NCBI RefSeq assembly: GCF_007859735.1
Contig: NZ_SIHI01000001.1
Coordinates: forward strand, 1,134,151 to 1,198,150
Direction of reading: 5' to 3'
Length of the DNA stretch: 64,000 bases
Origin: Thalassoglobus neptunius
Lineage (GTDB): Bacteria; Planctomycetota; Planctomycetia; Planctomycetales; Planctomycetaceae
Shown: in pieces, positions 1-8,058 of the stretch
Layout of the letters: each line of letters begins with the position of its first letter
Position numbering within the stretch: position 1 is the stretch's first letter
Translations under genes and position numbers: made by a program
Notes under the pieces: model-generated
What the model saw: only the letters and a program-made list of their open reading frames with translations
Databases searched by the model: none
What the model was told of the DNA's origin: nothing

Positions 1-1
1 G

Positions 2-403
2 GAGACACTTCTCTATCTCGTTCATGCCACGCCCAGAGATCCCATGGATGAGTATCTGGGGCCAGACGAAGCAGCCTGGTCAGCGCGGCTTGCCGGGATT
101 GATTCTGATTTCGTATGCGTTGGACATTCCCATGTTCCGTTTTGTTTAGAGCTTGAAGGAAAGACGGTGTTGAATCCGGGAAGTGTCGGCCAACCGCGCG
201 ATGGAGACCCGCGAGCCTCTTATGCCATTATCGAAGATGGACGGCCGTCGCTGCATCGAGTCGAATACGATATCGACGAAGCTGTGGCACAACTTCGAGA
301 GTCTGGAGTCGAAGACTGGGTTGTCGAAATGAGTACCAATGTCTGGACTTCGGGTGGTCGTTTGACGCGTGAACAGCTTGAACGCTATCGATCTCCGCGT
401 TAA
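2..403 (+). CDS. Metallophosphoesterase, YfcE/MJ0936-like, C-terminal part
   Basis: The gene is cut by the left edge of the window; the reading frame is open from base 2. The visible 133 residues hold the end of a calcineurin-like phosphoesterase: a VHATPRDP stretch, the metal-binding GHSH motif (VGHSHVPF) and LNPGSVGQPRDGDPRASYA, which closes the active site in small YfcE-type phosphodiesterases. The N-terminal metal motifs lie outside the window. It would hydrolyse phosphodiesters in the cytoplasm; the substrate cannot be told from the sequence. It ends 120 bases before the SDR gene on the same strand. Confidence 0.8.
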   Translation, partial: ETLLYLVHATPRDPMDEYLGPDEAAWSARLAGIDSDFVCVGHSHVPFCLELEGKTVLNPGSVGQPRDGDPRASYAIIEDGRPSLHRVEYDIDEAVAQLRESGVEDWVVEMSTNVWTSGGRLTREQLERYRSPR

Positions 404-523
404 ATCATCCACAAAAACATTGAGCGTCATCGCACACGTTGAAACGGAACAAATCACGTGGGGAACAACCCCGGCGATTGCGCAGGCAAGAGCGTTATGC
501 TCTCGAACAGATTCTGATCATCA

Positions 524-1525
524 ATGAAAGCACTCGTTACCGGTGGCGCAGGATTCCTTGGAAGGCATCTCGTCGATCAACTTCTCGATTCAGATAACGA
601 TGTCCGAATCCTTACTCGCGGGGACTATCCGGAACTCGCTGATCGAGTTGGGATCGTTCGCGGAGATGTTCGAGACAAGGAAATTGTTCAATCCGCGTGC
701 GCGGGTGTCGACGTTGTCTTTCATGTGGCAGCGGTTCCAGGAATTTGGGGGCCGTGGAAAACTTTTCATGGGATCAATACGCAAGGGACTCTCAACATCA
801 TCGAAGCCTGTCAGCTTCACGGAGTCCCGAAGCTCGTCTATACGAGTTCACCCAGCGTGGTCTTTGACGGAAAGTCCCATGTCAACGCGGATGAAAGTCT
901 CCCCTACCCTTCGAAATATCTTTGTCACTATCCGCATTCAAAGGCTCTGGCTGAGGCAGCAGTTCTCGAAGCGAACAGTGATTCACTCGCGACAGTTTCG
1001 TTGCGGCCGCATCTCATTTGGGGGCCTCGTGACAATCATCTGATTCCCCGGCTCATTCGACGCGCGATCGCTGGCCGACTCGTAAGAGTGGGAGATGGGA
1101 CGAACCTCGTTTCGTGTGCGTATGTCGAAAATGTTGCAGCCGCTCACAGACAAGCCTGCGACGAATTATCACCGGGAACTCGAGTCGCTGGCAAAGCTTA
1201 CTTCATTAACGAACCCGATCCGGTCAACCTTTGGGAGTGGGTGGATCAGTTGCTTGATCTGGGAGGATTGCCTCCAGTGAAACGGTCGATCTCTGCGAGG
1301 TTGGCATCTTCCGTCGGAACAGGATTCGAAGCGGTTTATAGAGTTCTGGGAAAGAAAGCAGAACCGCCGATGACGCGTTTCCTCGCTGCCCAACTCAGCC
1401 AGAGTCATACCTATTCGATCGAGAACGCCCGCCGCGATTTTGGCTATCAACCGCTAGTCACCTTCGAAGAAGGAATGGCTCGACTCGCTCCAGAAATTAA
1501 AGCGATTGCTGATCAGGAATCGTAG
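524..1525 (+). CDS. NAD(P)-dependent epimerase/dehydratase, extended SDR (3-beta-HSD-like)
   Basis: A 333-residue protein with the Rossmann dinucleotide motif TGGAGFLG at residues 7-14, the conserved acidic GDVRD segment, and the SDR catalytic pair in YPHSK (about residues 136-140). Length and pattern fit extended short-chain dehydrogenases of the 3-beta-hydroxysteroid dehydrogenase / NAD-sugar epimerase group. The substrate is not shown by the sequence; the [17 protein letters not shown] stretch is common to the 3-beta-HSD branch. It is convergent with the next gene, with 40 bases between the two ends. Confidence 0.85.
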   Translation: MKALVTGGAGFLGRHLVDQLLDSDNDVRILTRGDYPELADRVGIVRGDVRDKEIVQSACAGVDVVFHVAAVPGIWGPWKTFHGINTQGTLNIIEACQLHGVPKLVYTSSPSVVFDGKSHVNADESLPYPSKYLCHYPHSKALAEAAVLEANSDSLATVSLRPHLIWGPRDNHLIPRLIRRAIAGRLVRVGDGTNLVSCAYVENVAAAHRQACDELSPGTRVAGKAYFINEPDPVNLWEWVDQLLDLGGLPPVKRSISARLASSVGTGFEAVYRVLGKKAEPPMTRFLAAQLSQSHTYSIENARRDFGYQPLVTFEEGMARLAPEIKAIADQES

Positions 1526-1565
1526 AAGCGAAATCTGAATACGCGAGCGGCTCAAGAGACGAGAG

Positions 1566-2153
1566 CTACGCATTCTGCTCAATGACTTCAGTCTGTTTCT
1601 GACGCGACTGTTTCCAGAATAGGACGCTCAGGAAAAGAATCAATGCGAGATCGAGCCACAACTCGAATTGAGAAAACTCTCTCCCATAATGCCTGGAATC
1701 CCAGTAGCTGACCGGGCTCGAAAATCGAGTCGACCAGTCGAATGGAAACCAGATGAGCGGGCCATCGTCATAGTGCGTGAAAATGTCGATCACCGAGTGG
1801 AACAGGCACGAAAGAAAGAACCAGAACCACCAGCTCGTCTGGAGCTTGGAGAGTGACCGGTTTTTAATCGCAATGCAGGCAAGAGCCGATAGCAGAATGA
1901 GCGGTGCATGCAGAAGGTTGTGCAACACGATCCAGAAAGGGTTCTCGAAGAACCATTGATCGAAGACCGTTCGGAAAATCTGACGTGGCTCCCACCCGAC
2001 GACGTTCCTCATCCACAGAAACGAACCGAACGTCAGGAAGTACAGCGGCAAGTCGGGAGCGATCGAGCCCAGCAGAATGGCGGAGGGAATCACTTTCAGC
2101 CAGGGAATTCGACCGATAGCGGCCGTCACCAGAAAGTGGGAAGGAGTCTTCAT
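1566..2153 (-). CDS. DUF457/YdjM-like membrane protein (predicted metal-dependent hydrolase)
   Basis: A 195-residue integral membrane protein with about four hydrophobic helices. The N-terminal TPSHF, the SIAPDLP aspartate and the HSVIDIFTHYDDGP block give the His/Asp pattern of the DUF457 (YdjM/LexA-regulated) membrane-bound hydrolase-like family. WFPFDWSTRFSSPVSYWD near the C-terminus is also typical of planctomycete members. Function in the family is not established. It is the last of three minus-strand genes with the small membrane protein and the SRPBCC protein upstream, although 67 bases separate it from its neighbour. Confidence 0.75.
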   Translation of the reverse strand: MKTPSHFLVTAAIGRIPWLKVIPSAILLGSIAPDLPLYFLTFGSFLWMRNVVGWEPRQIFRTVFDQWFFENPFWIVLHNLLHAPLILLSALACIAIKNRSLSKLQTSWWFWFFLSCLFHSVIDIFTHYDDGPLIWFPFDWSTRFSSPVSYWDSRHYGREFSQFELWLDLALILFLSVLFWKQSRQKQTEVIEQNA

Positions 2154-2220
2154 GGGTGGTCAACGCACAGCTTCAGATGACCAAGAAAAGTTCAACAGAA
2201 GTAATATCCTCGTCGAACTG

Positions 2221-2472
2221 CTATTCGTCTTCTTGCGAGTTCTCTTCCAAATAACGGGTCAACCACTGGCCCCATGTGAAATAGTGGAGGACGATAAAAA
2301 AAAGAAAGCCTGCGACCACAAGCACGAGGCCCAGGATTTGTGGCATGATCAACGAAGTGATCCCGATCAGGCTTCCGGCGATGAGCAGCAACGCGATCAA
2401 TGCGACCCACGTTCCTCCGTTTCGACGAGGAGAGCCGGAGCGCCGCGAGGACCCCGGAAAGCGAGTGGTCAT
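2221..2472 (-). CDS. Small two-helix membrane protein, unknown function
   Basis: An 83-residue protein with a basic, Arg/Gly/Ser-rich N-terminus (about 22 residues), two closely spaced hydrophobic helices (about 24-44 and 46-65) and an acidic C-terminal tail ending EENSQEDE. Its start codon overlaps the stop of the upstream SRPBCC gene by four bases (ATGA type), so the two are translationally coupled. I recognise no family. The overlap and the clean membrane-protein composition make it a real gene rather than a chance reading frame. Confidence 0.7.
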   Translation of the reverse strand: MTTRFPGSSRRSGSPRRNGGTWVALIALLLIAGSLIGITSLIMPQILGLVLVVAGFLFFIVLHYFTWGQWLTRYLEENSQEDE

Positions 2473-2927
2473 ACAATCGCGCCTTGTGAAATGAGTTCTT
2501 TAAGTCGTTCTTCCCGGTAGAAGAATCCGTTTTCCAACTGGTCGATGACTTTGTCTTCAGTGAGGAAAAAGCCGACCAGTCCACCGGGTGGTTCAAACTC
2601 GACGATATCAATTTTCAGACATCCGCCCTCAGCCGATTCGTATCGATGAGAGTGCTGCCACGATTTCATGGGGCCTTCGAGTTGTTCTTCGACCACATGC
2701 GAGCCATGTTCAAACTCGATGATCTTGTGTTTCAGGGTATGAACCTGCCCGAATGAAACGATTTGAAATTCGAGTTCCACACCTTCTTCAAGCTTCTCGG
2801 GAGCATCGACAAACTTGAACTGAAGATTGGGGTCGCTCACTTTGGAAATGTTGGCCGGGCAAGTCAAAAAGCTGAATAGACCGGTTGGTGAACAGGAAAG
2901 TTCCGTCTGGTGTTCAAAGAGTGCCAT
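2469..2927 (-). CDS. SRPBCC (START-like) family protein
   Basis: A 152-residue protein with the layout of polyketide-cyclase/START-like ligand-binding folds: an N-terminal strand followed by LFSFLTCPANISKVSDP (helix and first turn), a central run of alternating beta strands, and a C-terminal amphipathic helix (DQLENGFFYREERLKEL). The SRPBCC fold binds hydrophobic ligands; no ligand can be named. It is the first gene of a minus-strand pair, overlapping the small membrane protein by four bases, which hints that the two act together at the membrane. Confidence 0.75.
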   Translation of the reverse strand: MALFEHQTELSCSPTGLFSFLTCPANISKVSDPNLQFKFVDAPEKLEEGVELEFQIVSFGQVHTLKHKIIEFEHGSHVVEEQLEGPMKSWQHSHRYESAEGGCLKIDIVEFEPPGGLVGFFLTEDKVIDQLENGFFYREERLKELISQGAIV

Positions 2928-3172
2928 CGTGACCTCATCAATTGTGGTTATGCGACCAGAGAATAGTAGTCGAGATGAACGGTGAATTGAATCGAATGAC
3001 GAAAGTTGACGCGTCGATTCATGGGAGTCGTTTGATGTCTGAGTGATCGTTGATCGTCAGAGACGAGACGACAGTCCGGGAAATTCCCGTTCCTCGGGGC
3101 TTTGTTGCTCTCCTTCAAGCTTCCCGCCACAATCTGATCTCAGTTTCTGATCAATGTGCAAAAGAGGGACGG

Positions 3173-5107
3173 ATGAAACGGATGAAGATGTTACGCACCG
3201 GACTCGCAATCCTGATGGCATTCGTTGTGAGCAGTTCCAGTTCGAGTGGTCAAACACCGGAGGAATTGAACACTCTTCAGGAATTGCTCCAGAATCTTCA
3301 GTCAGAACTTCAAAAGGCTTCGCCTCAAAAGCGGGTGGATGCTGAAGTCTGTGCCAAATCTGTCGAATGGATTCTGCGGCATCAGGAGTTCTACAAGCCG
3401 CAATACGTTGAGTCAGCGAAGAAAACCCTTGAGCTCGGACAGGAACGTCTCAACCAGCTGAACGATCCCAACGATCGCTGGTGGGAAACTCCCGGTGCTC
3501 ATGCCCTGGGATATCGATCGAGAGTCGATCAGTCGGTTCAGCCATACATCGTCATTCTTCCGGTGCAGTTCAAACCCGATCGAACAGTCCGTTGGCCTCT
3601 GCATGTCGTATTGCATGGCCGAAACGGAAATCTGACCGAAGCTCACTTCATTGCGTCTCAAGACGGAAAACCTGCTCCTGAAGATCAGGACTGGATCGAG
3701 TTACACGTCTTCGGCCGGACCAATAACGCGTATCGCTGGGCCGGTGAGACGGATGTGTTCGAAGCGATGGATGATGTCATTCGCCGATTTCCGATCGACG
3801 AGACCCGCGTCACGCTTTGGGGGTTCTCGATGGGCGGAGCGGGTGCCTGGCATCTCGCTGTTCATCATCCTTCGCGATGGGTCTCCGCGGGTGCAGGGGC
3901 CGGGTTTGTGGACTTCTACAAGTATCAGAAACGAGACGAGCAGCTTCCCGACATCCAGCATCAGCTTCTGACGATTTACGATGCTGTCGACTACGCAGAA
4001 AACTTAAGCATTGTTCCGATGATCACCTACGGAGGAGAGAACGACTCGCAATTGCTCGCGAGTCTGACAATGAAAGCCGCTGCCGAAGAGGCTGGTGTTC
4101 CGCTGACGGTCCTCGTTGGCCCGAACATGGGGCACAAGTTTGACGATGCCAGCAAAGAAGCGTTCATGGAGTTCCTCAAGCAACACAACTCAGAGGGGCG
4201 AAATCGAGTGCCCGGCAAGAAGGAATTCCAGTTCGTCACCTATACACTCAAGTACAATCAGTGCGAGTGGCTCACGATTCACGAACAGCAATCTCCGTTC
4301 GAACGAACGAGTGTCACGTCCGAGGTCGATGATTCGGGAGCACTGCGACTCGAAACGGAGAACGTGGCGGCATTCTCGATTCGACGGGACATCGCCGACT
4401 CGGTGGTGATCGATGACACAGAGTTCGACCTGGCTGCGGACCTCGATCCGAATTTGACCGATCTCTATTTCGTTCAAGATGAGGACAGCCAGCAGTGGCA
4501 GATTCTCGACTACGACGATGCGATCTCGTTCGAAGGCAATCCGAATCAGCACAAACGCCACAACCTTCAAGGACCGGTCGATGACGCCTTTATGGGAGGG
4601 TTCGTCTGTGTGACCGGTTCCGGAAGTCCGTGGAGCGGTGAACTCTCTGACTACTCAAGCTGGGTGCTCGACCGATTCTCAGGTGAGTTCGACAAGTGGA
4701 TGCGAGCGGTTCCCCAGCGAGTGGATGATCAATCGGTCACCGAAGAACTGATCCGCAAGAACAATCTCGTGCTCTTCGGAGATCCCGGTTCCAACGAAAT
4801 CCTCGGTCGAATCCATGAGAATCTGCCGGTTCAATGGAGCCGCGATCAGTTCACGTTCGACGGAAAGACCTACTCCACTCGAGATCACGCGTTCGTTCTT
4901 GTTTATCCCAACCCGCTCAACCCGCGGAAGTACGTCGTCCTCAACTCCGGGATGACAATGCGAACTAAAGACTTCAAAGCATCGAATTCGTGGCTGTTCC
5001 CGAAAATCGGCGATTACGCGGTCGTCAAGTTTTCCGAAAAGGAAGATGGGAGTTTTGACGAAACTGTAGTGGAGACAGGGATTTTTGACGCTCACTGGAA
5101 CAAATGA
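3173..5107 (+). CDS. Secreted alpha/beta-hydrolase (prolyl-oligopeptidase/PHB-depolymerase-like)
   Basis: From the ATG at 3173, preceded by a purine-rich GAGGGACGG site, the protein has 644 residues and starts with a clear signal peptide (hydrophobic core, then SSSSSGQT). The catalytic domain carries the nucleophile elbow GFSMGG at about residue 216, HGRNGN as oxyanion loop, and a later Asp/His pair (GENDSQLL, GPNMGHKFDD). A C-terminal region of about 300 residues contains a second, unrecognised domain. Planctomycetes encode many such exported esterase/peptidases; the substrate is unknown. An in-frame start at 3050 would place 41 unlikely residues before the signal peptide. Another ATG lies at 3182. 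Confidence 0.85.
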   Translation: MKRMKMLRTGLAILMAFVVSSSSSSGQTPEELNTLQELLQNLQSELQKASPQKRVDAEVCAKSVEWILRHQEFYKPQYVESAKKTLELGQERLNQLNDPNDRWWETPGAHALGYRSRVDQSVQPYIVILPVQFKPDRTVRWPLHVVLHGRNGNLTEAHFIASQDGKPAPEDQDWIELHVFGRTNNAYRWAGETDVFEAMDDVIRRFPIDETRVTLWGFSMGGAGAWHLAVHHPSRWVSAGAGAGFVDFYKYQKRDEQLPDIQHQLLTIYDAVDYAENLSIVPMITYGGENDSQLLASLTMKAAAEEAGVPLTVLVGPNMGHKFDDASKEAFMEFLKQHNSEGRNRVPGKKEFQFVTYTLKYNQCEWLTIHEQQSPFERTSVTSEVDDSGALRLETENVAAFSIRRDIADSVVIDDTEFDLAADLDPNLTDLYFVQDEDSQQWQILDYDDAISFEGNPNQHKRHNLQGPVDDAFMGGFVCVTGSGSPWSGELSDYSSWVLDRFSGEFDKWMRAVPQRVDDQSVTEELIRKNNLVLFGDPGSNEILGRIHENLPVQWSRDQFTFDGKTYSTRDHAFVLVYPNPLNPRKYVVLNSGMTMRTKDFKASNSWLFPKIGDYAVVKFSEKEDGSFDETVVETGIFDAHWNK

Positions 5108-5235
5108 TCAGGTTTTGAAGAAGCACTGAATTCGGATTGTGACGACCAGAGAGGATGGGGTAACCTCCCGCCCATTCAAGCGTCGATAGATTAACGATAG
5201 CGGATTCTGTTGATCTTCAATGAAGGACGAGAATC

Positions 5236-5988
5236 ATGTCTCGCCATCTGATGACTTTAAAAATTTTGAGCATTCTTGCGCTGACCCAGGCAGTCGTTCT
5301 CGGGAACGATCCCGGAAATCGTCCGCTTGTGGAACTTTGGTACCTCGGCGACAGCGCTCCTTCGCATCCGGAAGTTGTTGTCCTCGGTGACGGGCGACTG
5401 CAAATTATGTCGCCAGAGGGACCGGAACGTTCTCAGCTCAGTCAGGATCAGCTTCAGGAATTGATTCACGGACTCGTGAATCTCGACGGATTGAAGTCCG
5501 TGGAAACGTCCCAGTTGGAGAGTCAGATCAGTCTGGCCGAAGCACGATCCGGCTTGAAAGCACAAATTCCGCATGCTGGCGACACGGTCATTCGTCTCCG
5601 AATTGGCGAGGAATACCGAGAGATCCGCTGTCATGCTGTTGGCGTGCTGGCCAATCGGTTTCCTGAACTGGAATGCGTTCGAGCTGTCGCAGCAGCGACT
5701 CGTCGCTTGGAGAACCTCCGGGCTGTGACGACCGTTGGCGGACATGAAGAAGCGAAATACATCGCCGATCTGGCGACTCGTCAGGTCGAAGACTTCTACG
5801 ACATGAAGCTTGCGATCTCAGTTCAGGATCTGTCGATGGTTCGGGCTTTGCCGGATGGAAGCCGGTTCAGCCAGTTTGTCGTTGAGTCGAACGCCGGCGG
5901 AGAATCGATGATCCGGATGGTCTCCGTGACCGAAACTCCCGGACATCATCCACGCGTGAGCATGATTGGTGGTCCAACGATTCGATGA
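5236..5988 (+). CDS. Secreted protein of unknown function
   Basis: A 250-residue protein with an N-terminal signal peptide (hydrophobic ILSILALTQAVVLG, cleavage probably near GNDPG). The AAGGACGAG site 8 bases before the ATG supports the start. I see no known catalytic motif; the body alternates strands and short helices and contains a LVELWYLGD / VVVLGDGRL segment seen in other planctomycete exported unknowns. Its stop overlaps the start of the acyltransferase gene by four bases, so the two are probably co-translated. Confidence 0.7.
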   Translation: MSRHLMTLKILSILALTQAVVLGNDPGNRPLVELWYLGDSAPSHPEVVVLGDGRLQIMSPEGPERSQLSQDQLQELIHGLVNLDGLKSVETSQLESQISLAEARSGLKAQIPHAGDTVIRLRIGEEYREIRCHAVGVLANRFPELECVRAVAAATRRLENLRAVTTVGGHEEAKYIADLATRQVEDFYDMKLAISVQDLSMVRALPDGSRFSQFVVESNAGGESMIRMVSVTETPGHHPRVSMIGGPTIR

Positions 5989-6752
5989 GTGATTCCGAGG
6001 AGTTACCCGATCCGCTCGATCGCAACCTGTGCTGGCGGACAATCCAAGTCGCTCTTCAATTCCTGTTTGCGATCTGGTTCGGATACAGGGCCAAAGGCAT
6101 CGAGCATCTCCCGAAAGGGGGAGCGCTCTTCCTGGTCAATCATCAAAGTTTTCTCGACCCACTGCTGGTCGGGCTTCCGCTCCGACGCCCGGTCAGTTTT
6201 CTCGCGCGAGACAACTTGTTCAAGGTCCCTGTCGTCGGTTGGATTCTCCGCAACACGTACGTGATGTCGATTCGACGAGAATCAGCGGGAACGGAAAGCC
6301 TTCGCAAGTCGATCGCGCGCGTCCAGCACGGCTTCTATGTTGGGCTCTTTCCCGAGGGAACCCGGACTCTCGACAGTCAATTGGGAAACATCAAACCCGG
6401 TTTTATCTCTATTGCTCGTCGCGGCGGAGTTCCAATCGTTCCCGTCGGAATCTCTGGAGCCTTCGAGGCGATGCCGAAGAACTCGTTTTGGATTCGCCCG
6501 ACGCGTGTGCGTGTCGTCTTCGGAAAACCGATCCCAGCTGAGCGGGTGGCTCAGCTGAGTCAGAAAGATCGACAGGAAGAGTTTCTCTCCGTGGTGAGTT
6601 CCGAGATTGACGGATGTCGCAGACAGGCCGAAAAGTGGCGAAATGGCGAAACTCTGGAAGATATGAGTGTTGCCTCTCACTCAGGTGAGGAGGAATCAAC
6701 AGCTTCTTCGGAATCTTCCGGAGGGGCAGGTTCTTCCAAAGATTCGATGTAA
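5985..6752 (+). CDS. 1-acyl-sn-glycerol-3-phosphate acyltransferase (PlsC family)
   Basis: A 255-residue membrane acyltransferase with the glycerophosphate acyltransferase blocks in order: NHQSFLD (motif I, HX4D, about residues 50-56), an RRPVSFLARDNLF block, FPEGTRT (motif III, about 116-122) and the VPIVPVGISG block. It transfers an acyl chain to lysophosphatidate in phospholipid synthesis. The C-terminus is acidic and serine-rich. The start overlaps the upstream gene by four bases. The 3' end runs 76 bases into the 3' end of the convergent TPR gene, so the Ser/Glu-rich tail is shared sequence read in both directions. Confidence 0.88.
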   Translation: MSDSEELPDPLDRNLCWRTIQVALQFLFAIWFGYRAKGIEHLPKGGALFLVNHQSFLDPLLVGLPLRRPVSFLARDNLFKVPVVGWILRNTYVMSIRRESAGTESLRKSIARVQHGFYVGLFPEGTRTLDSQLGNIKPGFISIARRGGVPIVPVGISGAFEAMPKNSFWIRPTRVRVVFGKPIPAERVAQLSQKDRQEEFLSVVSSEIDGCRRQAEKWRNGETLEDMSVASHSGEEESTASSESSGGAGSSKDSM

Positions 6753-7858
6753 GGCTGACTCTCGCGATAGCTTTGAATGCGCGTTTTCAGCTCTTCGAGT
6801 TCTTCTTCGTCTTCCATCAGCTCAATCGCGGTTTGGCAGGTCTGAATGGCTTTCTCGAATTGACCATCCGCTGCATACGCAGCTGCGAGAGTGTCAATGA
6901 ATCCCGGATCTCGGTACTCCGTGGAGCGGTTGGCGGAAAGTGCGAGTTCAATCGCCCGTTTCGGTTTTCGGAATTCGGAGTCGGGGCAAGTGGCGAGCAT
7001 CCAGGCGAAGTCGTTTTGAGCAGCTGGCGACTCTTGATCGACGGTCAAAGCGAGTTCGTAGTCCTTCTGAGCCAGATCAAATTGCTGCACCGACTTGAGT
7101 GCGTACGCCCGGTTCAGAATCGCTTCCAGAAAGTGCGGATCGGCGGTGATCGCTCCATTGAAAGCAGTGACCGCTTCGTCATACTGATTCTGAAGACTCA
7201 GCGCAACTCCTTTTCCATTATACGCTTCGGCGTTATTCTCTTGGAGCGAAATGACCTTTTCGAAATCTCGAATGGCTGCGGAGAAGTTTTCGAGATCGAG
7301 GAACAAGTTTCCTCGTGCGAGGAGTGCCACGACCTCGTCCGGATAGGATTTCAGGACAGAGGAGAACTCTGCGAGGGCTTTCTCCTGCAATCCCAGCCCG
7401 ATCAGGGAATGCCCGAGGTTCAAGTGAAGTGAAGCGGAACTCTCTCCAAGGTCATAGGCTTCCTCCAGATCGTTGACCGCCCTGCCCCAGTCCTCACCGG
7501 CCATATAAGCAATTCCCCGTAAGTGATAGCTCTCGGCAGTTGGTTTTTCTTCGATCCGCGAGGTGAATTCCGCGACAGCTCCTTCGAGCGGCACCAAATC
7601 TCGGGTATGAACCCAGCCGTTGATCGCCTTGGAATATCTCCACGGACCGCGTTGCAGAGTTGCATCGAACAGAGTTCCCAGAGCCACGGTATTCACGCGT
7701 TCGCTCCCGTGCATCACCGCAGCGGACTCCGCGTGCACGATGAATGGCTCAGGCGGATCAACAGCTACGACTCCATCGTCCGCCAAAATCGGCATGGATG
7801 TTAAGAACCCGGTACTTGCTAGGATCGCCGGGAGTATCAATTTGATCAGAACAATCAT
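6677..7858 (-). CDS. Exported SH3-like and tetratricopeptide-repeat protein
   Basis: From the ATG at 7858 (GAGGGA site 8 bases upstream) the protein has 393 residues with a signal peptide ending near PILADDG. A bacterial SH3-like segment follows (about residues 35-90, ending VHTRDLVPLEG). Then come six or seven TPR units with the usual A/G-Y-N/L-G pattern, such as AEAYNGKGVALSLQNQYDEAV. The tail is acidic and proline-rich. TPR proteins of this kind scaffold envelope complexes; no partner is visible. An alternative start at 7882 adds eight residues. The 3' end overlaps plsC by 76 bases. Confidence 0.8.
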   Translation of the reverse strand: MIVLIKLILPAILASTGFLTSMPILADDGVVAVDPPEPFIVHAESAAVMHGSERVNTVALGTLFDATLQRGPWRYSKAINGWVHTRDLVPLEGAVAEFTSRIEEKPTAESYHLRGIAYMAGEDWGRAVNDLEEAYDLGESSASLHLNLGHSLIGLGLQEKALAEFSSVLKSYPDEVVALLARGNLFLDLENFSAAIRDFEKVISLQENNAEAYNGKGVALSLQNQYDEAVTAFNGAITADPHFLEAILNRAYALKSVQQFDLAQKDYELALTVDQESPAAQNDFAWMLATCPDSEFRKPKRAIELALSANRSTEYRDPGFIDTLAAAYAADGQFEKAIQTCQTAIELMEDEEELEELKTRIQSYRESQPYIESLEEPAPPEDSEEAVDSSSPE

Positions 7859-7993
7859 CAGAAGTTCCCTCGTCTGCAGCATTTCTGAAAACCTCCCAGA
7901 CTTTCTTGCAAAAGGTTCACCGCTGCGTATCTTGTCTAATATATCTATTCGTACGTACTTCGCTATTTGCGATGACCATCAGGTTTTGACTGC

Positions 7994-8013
7994 TGTGGAT
8001 CTGCACATCCACA
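7994..8013 (+). promoter_or_regulatory. 7-bp inverted repeat upstream of the YTV-repeat gene
   Basis: TGTGGAT (7994-8000) and ATCCACA (8007-8013) form a perfect palindrome with a 6-base centre, 46 bases before the start codon of the wall-protein gene. It may be an operator or a 5' leader hairpin. No convincing -35/-10 pair could be fixed around it, so its role is open. Confidence 0.3.
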
Positions 8014-8058
8014 TTTCACACTCAACATTTTTTGAAGAATACGGGGGGAGGATTTCGA

